From: an uncultured Collinsella sp. | Lineage (GTDB): Bacteria > Actinomycetota > Coriobacteriia > Coriobacteriales > Coriobacteriaceae | Direction: 5' to 3' | Length of the DNA stretch: 29,596 bases | Assembly: GCA_900547025.1 (NCBI GenBank) | Contig: UREZ01000014.1 | Location: 1-29,596, forward strand | Part shown: one piece after another, positions 23,509 to 29,596 of the stretch | How the letters are laid out: each line of letters begins with the position of its first letter | How positions within the stretch are numbered: the first letter of the stretch is position 1 | Translations under genes and position numbers: made by a program | The notes under the pieces: model-generated | What the model was told of the DNA's origin: nothing | What the model saw: only the letters and a program-made list of their open reading frames with translations | The model's database searches: none

Positions 23509-23692
23509 TTAAATTAGTTCGCTTATGTGCTCGGTTTGACTCAGAAGCTATTTAGCGTAACGGTTGAGGTGTGGCGACTCATATTTAAATTGCAGTCACA
23601 AAGACACCTTTTATCGATTTCCCGTTGAAATACTGAATTGATAGTTTAAAAATAACTTAAGAGAGCCTTAAATCTCGGAGAAAGGATGTCGT

Positions 23693-24949
23693 ATGAAAAA
23701 CCTTCGAGAAAGATGGCGCGGACTAACAGTGCTGGGAGTTGTTGCATTTGCCGCTGTCTGCATGACGGTTGCCCCGGCGCCCTCATTTGCTGATATTGCT
23801 GGCGGTGGCGGAGGTGGTGGACCGATTACGGAATGGTGTTCCGACGGTCGTCCGAAGACTGGACTCGTTCGGTGCGAGGACGGCAACCTTCGCTATTTCG
23901 ATCCCGAAACTGGCGCCATGGTCACGAACCAGTGGCATAACGAATACGAAGCTGTCTGGTACTATTTTGGCGCTGACGGGATCGCGGTGTCGGGCTGGCA
24001 GTCTATCGGTGGGGACAAGTATTACTTCTACCCCGAAAGCCATGATATGGCATACGGCCGAGTTCAGATTGACGGCAAGAACTACTTCCTGAACACCCCT
24101 GGTGCCAACGCCGATGGCCGCATGCAGCATAGCGGCTGGCTCTATGACTCCATCTATGGAAAGTGGTTCTATGCGACCTCCAGTGGCGAACTGCTGACCG
24201 GTTGGCATAATATCGGTGGAACTTGGTATTATTTCGACGAGTATGGTGTCATGCTGACCGGCTGGATCAACGTTTCGGGGACGTGGTACTACGCCAACGC
24301 TTCCGGTGCGATGGCCACTGGCTGGCTCAACATCGGCGGTACGTGGTACTACCTCGACGGTTCGGGCGCCATGGTCGCTAACAGCTGGCGCAGCCTCGGC
24401 GGCTCCTGGTACTGGTTCGGCGACTCCGGTGCAATGGCCACTGGCTGGTTCTTGGCAGGCGGCTCTTGGTACTATGCGAGCGGTTCGGGCGCCATGGCAA
24501 CCGGCTGGCTCAGCAATGGCGGCACGTGGTATTGGCTCGGAGGTTCGGGCGCTATGGCCTCTAACTCTTGGGCTAACGTTGGTGGAGTTTGGTACTGTTT
24601 CGACGATTCCGGCGCGATGGTTACCGGCTGGCGTCAGGTCGGCGGCGCCTGGTACTACTTTAGCGGTTCCGGCGCTATGGCCCACGACGCCTGGGTCGGC
24701 GACTACTACCTCCAGTCTTCCGGTGCCATGGCTACGAATGCCTGGGTTGGCTCCTACTATGTCGGCGAGGACGGCAAGTGGATTCCGGGCTATGGTTTAG
24801 TTTGGTATAAGAGCGGTAGCCATGTTTACCATACGCATAAGTGCCGTACCGTTGGTAAGGACGCAAAGGGCTATTCGCAGATCTCTATTCAGGAGGCCCA
24901 GAGGCGTGGCGCTTCACGAGAGTGCAAAAACTGCCAGCAAATTGGCTAG
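23693..24949 (+). CDS. Secreted CW/glucan-binding-repeat protein with C-terminal Cys/His zinc-binding-like tail
   Basis: 418 residues; AAAGGATG precedes the ATG. A signal peptide (1-about 31, ending SFADIA) and a Gly-rich hinge are followed by a long array of about 20-residue repeats of the type G-W-x3-GGTWYY-x3-SGAMATGW (about residues 60-365), the CW_binding_1/choline-binding-like repeat that binds wall polymers. The tail (about 378-418), YHTHKCRTVGKDAKGYSQIS followed by IQEAQRRGASRECKNCQ, has the His-Cys...Cys-x2-Cys layout of an Ada-type metal-binding module often found at the end of surface or nuclease proteins. No catalytic domain is visible. It probably acts as a wall-attached adhesin or scaffold. 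It is the first of three related genes. Confidence 0.85.
   Translation: MKNLRERWRGLTVLGVVAFAAVCMTVAPAPSFADIAGGGGGGGPITEWCSDGRPKTGLVRCEDGNLRYFDPETGAMVTNQWHNEYEAVWYYFGADGIAVSGWQSIGGDKYYFYPESHDMAYGRVQIDGKNYFLNTPGANADGRMQHSGWLYDSIYGKWFYATSSGELLTGWHNIGGTWYYFDEYGVMLTGWINVSGTWYYANASGAMATGWLNIGGTWYYLDGSGAMVANSWRSLGGSWYWFGDSGAMATGWFLAGGSWYYASGSGAMATGWLSNGGTWYWLGGSGAMASNSWANVGGVWYCFDDSGAMVTGWRQVGGAWYYFSGSGAMAHDAWVGDYYLQSSGAMATNAWVGSYYVGEDGKWIPGYGLVWYKSGSHVYHTHKCRTVGKDAKGYSQISIQEAQRRGASRECKNCQQIG
24180..24760 (+). repeat. Tandem CW-repeat coding array (gene 23693)
   Basis: About 60-63-bp units, each with a GG-(S/T/A)-W-Y-(Y/W) block and a SGAMA block. DNA words such as GGTTCGGGCGCCATGG recur (24360, 24483 and, with one change, 24543), so the units are alike at the DNA level and could recombine. 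Confidence 0.8.
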
Positions 24950-24975
24950 TACATTACTGAGTTAGTTTTGATTGA

Positions 24976-25003
24976 GGCCCCGTTGCCCTGAGGTGACGGG
25001 GCC
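24976..25003 (+). terminator. Hairpin between the first and second CW-repeat genes
   Basis: Perfect 8-bp stem GGCCCCGT (24976-24983) and ACGGGGCC (24996-25003), loop of 12 nt, 26 bp after the stop. There is no T-run after it, so it is a weak terminator or an mRNA-stabilising stem. Confidence 0.55.
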
Positions 25004-25029
25004 ACTGCGTGATTGGATACCGTGCTGCT

Positions 25030-27240
25030 ATGAAGAAATGCTCATTCGGGGTGCTGGTCTTTTCCGGCCTTGTTTCTTTGGGGCTCCTTTTGAGTTCGCC
25101 CTCGATGTTATACGCCCTTGATTCGAATAACACTGACGAAGGTTCCGCATCTAACGTTGCTATTGCTTCTGTTGAGTCAGCCATTGATGCTCAGCGCGAT
25201 TCGACCTTCGCTGTCGAGCAGAACTCTCAGGTGGATAATGAGACCCCTTCTGAGGTTTCGAATCAAATTGTTTGGCATCAGGGGTGGATATCACCCGAAG
25301 AAGGGGCTGGTTTTTGGCGTTGGGGCTTGTCCGACGGAACGATCGCTGTTTCTTCTTGGAGACATATAAACGGTAGCTGGTACTGGTTCGACGACGAAGG
25401 TCGAATGGCTCAGGATGGGTTGGTTCAAGTTGGGGGTGCGACGTATGCCTTCTCCTCTTCGGGCGCAATGCGTGTCGGCTGGTACCTAGAGTCTACGGGC
25501 TCCACTTCTGCTTGGCGTTATTTCTCCGGTTCTGGCGCCATGGTAAAAGGCTGGCTTTCAGATGGCAGCAACTGGTATTGGCTGGATGATGAAGGCAAGA
25601 TGGTCCACGACTCGATGCTACAGATCGGGGGAGCCACGTATGGATTCTCTTCTTCTGGCGCGATGCTTATCGGATGGCATCTTGATGCTTCCGTTTGGCA
25701 CTATTTCTCCGGCTCTGGCGCCCTGGTGAAGGGTTGGCTCTCGGATGGGGGTCGTTGGTACTGGCTTGATCCTGCAGATGGTTCTATGGCCACCGGGCTG
25801 AATGAATGCAATGGCACCTCTTATATCTTTAACAGTTCAGGGGCCATGCTATCCTCCCAGTGGGCACTTATTGACAACAACTGGTATTACGCTGACTCCA
25901 ACGGCTTACTGCATGGAGGTTGGTTACTTCTAGGGAATTCTTGGTATTACCTGGATCCAGGAAGCCATATTATGCTCACGGGCTTTGTGCAAGTGGGCTC
26001 GTCCACCTATTTCCTTACGAGCTCAGGTGCCATGGCAACGGGCTGGGCACTTGCTGATGGTACTTGGTATTACGCCGCATCAAGCGGAGCTATTCAACGA
26101 GGACGATGGATAAAGTCCGGAAGCGCCTGGTATTACCTTGATGACGTATCCGGCGCAATGCGCACTGGTGAATATACGGTAGGCGACACGCGCTATTATT
26201 CTTTTGACTCCGGTGCGATGGCTTCTTCGTGTTGGATCAACTTGAGCGACGGGATGTCATGGGCGGATTCTTCTGGTGCGTTGAATGATCCATTGCCTAT
26301 TGCACCCGACGGGTCCCCTGTAGCATCGGGCTGCGTCGACTCGTCTTCGTTGCCGGGTATCATTCATATTGGAGACTCGGTTTTCTATGCGGATGCGAAT
26401 GGTGCCATTAACGTGGCGTCTGGTTGGATTTTGTCGAAAGACGCTTCTGGCGAAAGTGGCAATACTTGGTACTACGCATCTTCCAATGGTGTCCTTAAGT
26501 CTGGTTGGCAATATGTCAACGGTGCGTGGTATTGGATGGACCCTTCCACATTCAAGATGAAAACTGGATGGCTTAATGACGGCGGTACGTGGTACTGGCT
26601 CCAGCCTTCGGGTGCCATGTTTGCTAACGGGTGGCTGAAAATCGATGGCGTTGACTATTACTTCAATGCAAGTGGTGCATGGTTGAATACGTCTGGTTCT
26701 GTTTTAGGGGTTAATAGGTCCAGCCTGGTCAATTGGCTTATGAGCCACGAGAACGATGGCTATTACCGTGGAACACGCTATGATACGCATCTTAGCCAAG
26801 AAACATGCATGTATCCAAAGGGTGATCCTCGTTGGGACGGGTATACCGGTATGAACTGCGGCGGATTTGTATCGCATGCATATATGAAAGCGGGCGGGAA
26901 TTTAGCTCCAATTGCCGCCGAGCAGAGCCATTCCCCTTGGAGTGGTGGTCCCGGAAGGGGCGGCTGCGTTAACGCTTATCGTTGGTACGGCTACGCTATC
27001 GATACGTGCGCAAACGTGACTTATTTCAACTCTATTGATGAGTTGTTACGTAGCGGTTTGGCTCGTAAGGGGGACATTGTGTTCTTCAATCCTTACAACC
27101 CATATGCGGACGATAGCCACATTGGCTTTTTCTGGGGCAATTCGCCGAGCGAAAATTTGTTCTGGCATAGTGATGGTTGTGGAAATCGCATCTCCGGTTT
27201 GACTGCTTTGGGCCCATCGAAAGTAATACTGATCCGTTAG
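25030..27240 (+). CDS. Secreted CW-repeat protein with C-terminal NlpC/P60-type peptidase/amidase domain
   Basis: 736 residues from the ATG at 25030 (a GTG at 25009 would add seven); neither has a strong ribosome site. The signal peptide is KKCSFGVLVFSGLVSLGLLL, with cleavage around ALD. A short Ser/Glu/Asn-rich spacer leads to about 20 CW-type repeats (about residues 85-560) with more varied spacing than in the previous gene. The C-terminal domain (about 575-736) has MNCGGFVSHAY (C610) and DSHIGFFWG (H697), the Cys-His pair of NlpC/P60 (CHAP-like) peptidoglycan hydrolases. WDGYTGMNCGGF matches the usual DCSG/NCGGF start. It likely cleaves peptide stems in the cell's own or neighbouring walls, with repeats docking it to wall polymers. 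A strong terminator follows. Confidence 0.88.
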   Translation: MKKCSFGVLVFSGLVSLGLLLSSPSMLYALDSNNTDEGSASNVAIASVESAIDAQRDSTFAVEQNSQVDNETPSEVSNQIVWHQGWISPEEGAGFWRWGLSDGTIAVSSWRHINGSWYWFDDEGRMAQDGLVQVGGATYAFSSSGAMRVGWYLESTGSTSAWRYFSGSGAMVKGWLSDGSNWYWLDDEGKMVHDSMLQIGGATYGFSSSGAMLIGWHLDASVWHYFSGSGALVKGWLSDGGRWYWLDPADGSMATGLNECNGTSYIFNSSGAMLSSQWALIDNNWYYADSNGLLHGGWLLLGNSWYYLDPGSHIMLTGFVQVGSSTYFLTSSGAMATGWALADGTWYYAASSGAIQRGRWIKSGSAWYYLDDVSGAMRTGEYTVGDTRYYSFDSGAMASSCWINLSDGMSWADSSGALNDPLPIAPDGSPVASGCVDSSSLPGIIHIGDSVFYADANGAINVASGWILSKDASGESGNTWYYASSNGVLKSGWQYVNGAWYWMDPSTFKMKTGWLNDGGTWYWLQPSGAMFANGWLKIDGVDYYFNASGAWLNTSGSVLGVNRSSLVNWLMSHENDGYYRGTRYDTHLSQETCMYPKGDPRWDGYTGMNCGGFVSHAYMKAGGNLAPIAAEQSHSPWSGGPGRGGCVNAYRWYGYAIDTCANVTYFNSIDELLRSGLARKGDIVFFNPYNPYADDSHIGFFWGNSPSENLFWHSDGCGNRISGLTALGPSKVILIR
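25360..26690 (+). repeat. CW-repeat coding array (gene 25030)
   Basis: Repeated W-Y-W/W-Y-Y and SSGAM blocks every 18-24 codons. Less uniform in DNA than in the preceding gene, with insertions near 26280-26400 (VASGCVDSSSLPG). Confidence 0.75.
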
Positions 27241-27251
27241 AATTCCGATTT

Positions 27252-27282
27252 GTAGGGGACTCTCTGGGTCCCCTACCTTTTT
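27252..27282 (+). terminator. Rho-independent terminator of the NlpC/P60-type gene
   Basis: Nine-bp perfect stem GTAGGGGAC (27252-27260) with GTCCCCTAC (27268-27276), loop TCTCTGG, then CTTTTT. It begins 12 bp after the stop codon. Confidence 0.88.
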
Positions 27283-27503
27283 GACATCTGGTTTGAAAGT
27301 TTATTTGAAGTCGGTATTCTTGGGGGTAAGAGAGGGGGCAATGAGCCTTCGGGTTCAACCCTGCGGCAAGTTCTTATTTTCTTTGCAGCATTACGCCCAA
27401 CTATTTATTGTTCTAGATGGCGTCTTGTCCAGTTGGATGTTCGGGAATCTTTCACAGCCATGCTGTAAGCTAGACGCAAACAAGAACGAATGACGAGGTT
27501 TAC

Positions 27504-29596
27504 ATGAGCAAACATCTTAAGTTATTTTCGGCATTGTTGGTGCTGATGGTCCTTGCGCCCATTTCTGTGTTTGTTTTTCCCTCGAACGCGGAAGCTGCGC
27601 GGTCCCTAGTTGAGAATTCCTGGCGTTATGAGGATGGACAATTGGTCGCAGAGGATGCTTCTTCCGAAGAAGATGGAATAGCCTTATTGTCCATGGGCAT
27701 TCTTCCCGATGGGGCTACGGCGCAGGGCATCGATGTCAGTGAGCATCAAGGACGTATTGACTGGAATGCTGTTAAGGCTTCTGGTATCGATTTCGCTATT
27801 CTGCGTGTTGGATTTGGCGCTCCATCTTGGGGCGGTCGAGTTGACTATCAATTTAATCGAAATATTTCTGAGTGCGAGCGACTCGGAATTCCCTACGGCG
27901 TCTATATCTATTCATATGCTTTTGATAATCAGCAGGCAGCTGATGAGGCGTCAATGGTGATCAATTGCCTTTCTGGGCATAATCCAAGATTGCCGGTGTA
28001 TTACGATCTTGAGGATAACTCGATAATTGCAAATGGACGTCAAACCGGAATTGCATCGAGGGCGCAGGTTTTTTGTAATAGGATTTCTGCCGCAGGATAT
28101 GAGCCTGGAATTTATGCAAATTTAAATTGGTTTAACAACATTTTGACTGACTCTGTATTTAAGAGCAGCTCTTGGGATCATTGGATTGCTCAATATAACT
28201 CGCAATGTGACTATACTGGTAATTACAGTTTTTGGCAGTACAAGAGCAACGGAAAAGTCCCTGGAATCAACGGCAACGTTGATATGAACTACGCGTATGT
28301 TGATGTCTCCCTTTATCATTGGCAACTAATTGACAGCACCTGGTATTATGCAGCCTCCAACGGCAAGGCGTATACCGGATGGTTGTTTCAGAGTGGCACG
28401 TGGTACTGGCTCGAGCCCGACGTGGGCGGTGCCATGGCTACCGGCCTTCACGAGTGCAACGGCTCCATGTACTGGTTCAACTCCTCCGGCGCGATGGCGA
28501 CCGGATGGGTCCTCGACGGCGGGACCTGGTACTACGCGACTGGCTCCGGCGCCCTCGCCTCCGGCTGGCTCAACCTAAACGGTGCGTGGTACTGGCTCGA
28601 TCCCTCGACGTACGTCATGGCTACGGGTGTCCAAACTATTGGATCATGTGAATACATATTTAATAGTTCCGGCAAGATGATGGCTAATTGCTGGTCAAAC
28701 GGTGATGGGTCCTGGATGTATCATTCTTCATCCAGCGGTGCAATTGACCTTAAAGGCATCATGACTGATTCGGGAATCCAGCTGATTGACGATGGCGGGA
28801 ATGTTAGAACGGGCTGGATTGAGAGTCAGGGTTCTCGATATTATTGTTCTGCTAATGGGGTAATTCTGACTGGATGGCAGCAAATAGCTGGGTCTTGGTA
28901 TTACTTTAACTCGGATGGTCGAATGGCGACCGGCTGGCTTATCGATGGCGGTAACTGGTTCTGGCTAGATTCCTCTTCTGGCGCAATGAAAACGGGATGG
29001 CTATCCCTTGGGGGCACATGGTATTACCTTGATGCCGCACGTGGGGGAGTAATGTTGAGCAACGGTTGGTATTGGATCGGCTCTACTGACTACAAGTTCA
29101 GTTCATCCGGCGCAATGGTTGGCGCTTGGGTCGATGTCCCGTGCTATTCGCAGTACCCGGAACTTCCTACTGGCTGTGAGTCGGTCGCCCTTACAAACTT
29201 GCTTAACTACTATGGTTTCGGTTTAGGTAAGACGATTATTGCGGATTATTACTTGCCCAAGGGAAGCAACGGCAACTTTGTTACCGCCTTTGATGGCAAC
29301 CCAAGGCGTAGTAGCGGGGGTCTCATGGGATGTGTCGCCCCTGCTATTACGATTGCTGGTAATAACTTTCTGCGTGCTGCTGGAAGTGGCAAGCAGGCAA
29401 AAGACGTCTCTTTCTCGTCAATTTCTTCCATTAAGAACAGGCTGACCTTTGGTCAACCTGTTGAGATGTGGAATACCGAGTGGGGAAGTTGGCCAGGAGG
29501 CCGTTATGCTGCTCGTTGGTATAACGGGCATTCCTATGGTCTGTGGGGCGGTAATCATGCCGTAGTCCTTAAAGGCTATGATGACGAGCGGGGAAT
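27504..29596 (+). CDS. Secreted GH25 lysozyme with CW repeats and C-terminal C39-like peptidase (3' end missing)
   Basis: 697 codons are present; the frame is open to the right edge. GAGG lies seven nt before the ATG. Signal peptide MSKHLKLFSALLVLMVLAPI, cleaved near AEA. The GH25 domain (about residues 72-270) begins AQGIDVSEHQGRIDWNAVK and has the catalytic VYYDLEDNS (D168, E170) and WQYKSNGKVPGINGNVDMN, giving muramidase activity on peptidoglycan glycan strands. CW repeats fill about 273-540. A second catalytic-type domain starts DVPCYSQYPELPTGCESVAL (C558) and includes GGNHAVVLKGYDD (H685), the pattern of the C39-like (C39_2) cysteine peptidase family. The lysozyme part is low in GC, whereas 28394-28627 is strikingly GC-rich. 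It could cut both glycan and protein or peptide links. Confidence 0.9.
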   Translation, partial: MSKHLKLFSALLVLMVLAPISVFVFPSNAEAARSLVENSWRYEDGQLVAEDASSEEDGIALLSMGILPDGATAQGIDVSEHQGRIDWNAVKASGIDFAILRVGFGAPSWGGRVDYQFNRNISECERLGIPYGVYIYSYAFDNQQAADEASMVINCLSGHNPRLPVYYDLEDNSIIANGRQTGIASRAQVFCNRISAAGYEPGIYANLNWFNNILTDSVFKSSSWDHWIAQYNSQCDYTGNYSFWQYKSNGKVPGINGNVDMNYAYVDVSLYHWQLIDSTWYYAASNGKAYTGWLFQSGTWYWLEPDVGGAMATGLHECNGSMYWFNSSGAMATGWVLDGGTWYYATGSGALASGWLNLNGAWYWLDPSTYVMATGVQTIGSCEYIFNSSGKMMANCWSNGDGSWMYHSSSSGAIDLKGIMTDSGIQLIDDGGNVRTGWIESQGSRYYCSANGVILTGWQQIAGSWYYFNSDGRMATGWLIDGGNWFWLDSSSGAMKTGWLSLGGTWYYLDAARGGVMLSNGWYWIGSTDYKFSSSGAMVGAWVDVPCYSQYPELPTGCESVALTNLLNYYGFGLGKTIIADYYLPKGSNGNFVTAFDGNPRRSSGGLMGCVAPAITIAGNNFLRAAGSGKQAKDVSFSSISSIKNRLTFGQPVEMWNTEWGSWPGGRYAARWYNGHSYGLWGGNHAVVLKGYDDERG
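28318..29130 (+). repeat. CW-repeat coding array (gene 27504)
   Basis: About 13 units of the same W-Y-Y / SGAM type as in the two upstream genes. Units at 28394-28627 use GC-rich codons (68% GC by hand count over 28441-28560), while those just after are AT-richer (43% over 28641-28760). Confidence 0.75.

Noticed and set aside
27342..27493. About 50-codon plus-strand ORF before the GH25 gene, with GAGGGGG near its ATG
   Set aside because: No family resemblance and ordinary intergenic composition; the purine run is too close to the ATG to be a convincing ribosome site.
24180..29130. Possible CRISPR-like or tandem non-coding repeats
   Set aside because: The regular repeats are in frame and encode the CW-binding blocks; there are no identical direct repeats with unique spacers.
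1..29596. tRNA, rRNA, integrase or transposase genes
   Set aside because: None recognised on either strand. The island has no mobility gene inside the window.

Overview
The window looks like chromosome from a high-GC anaerobic member of the Actinomycetota, most likely the Coriobacteriia (Collinsella-like). This rests on the GC-rich coding style, a SUF operon with an adjacent Rrf2 regulator, sortase-anchored and CW-repeat wall proteins, and many family-2 glycosyltransferases. The assignment is an inference; there is no rRNA or other marker here.

Layout. 1-3439 (minus): sufC-sufB-sufD, the Fe-S cluster assembly scaffold, with sufD running off the left edge. A divergent control region (3440-3663) separates it from an Rrf2/IscR-like regulator (3664-4095) and carries two 31-bp palindromes. 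Directly after the regulator lies an MNT-HEPN toxin-antitoxin-type pair (4104-4797). Next come a secreted, MPKTG-anchored lysozyme-like wall protein (4926-6704) and an AAA-ATPase-like protein whose C-terminal nuclease part looks degenerate (6907-8703).

8728-18072 is a surface-glycan locus. A GlfT-like glycosyltransferase and a frameshifted acyltransferase-3 gene are on the minus strand. Divergent from them is a tight plus-strand operon of five GT2 genes, two of which are close paralogues and the last of which has two GT domains.

18069-22769 (minus) is a lower-GC accessory island. It holds (i) a P-loop ATPase with a possible TOPRIM-like half, translationally coupled to a DUF4869-type protein, and (ii) a GHKL-ATPase/STAS-like (DUF4325-type) protein followed by a 25-codon mini-ORF and a SIR2-like protein. 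The second set has the architecture of an anti-phage or signalling system that I cannot match to a named one. The island is followed by degraded second copies (23166-23508) of the 3' ends of both the GT gene and the P-loop gene, still overlapping tail to tail, so the locus has been duplicated and rearranged.

23693-29596 holds three secreted CW/glucan-binding-repeat proteins in a row. One has a C-terminal zinc-binding-like tail, one an NlpC/P60-type C-terminus, and one fuses an N-terminal GH25 lysozyme to a C39-like peptidase (cut by the right edge). A sharply GC-rich patch inside the third suggests repeat shuffling. Together with the anchored lysozyme-like protein and the glycosyltransferases, most of the window concerns building, decorating and cutting the cell envelope, with a defence-like island inserted.
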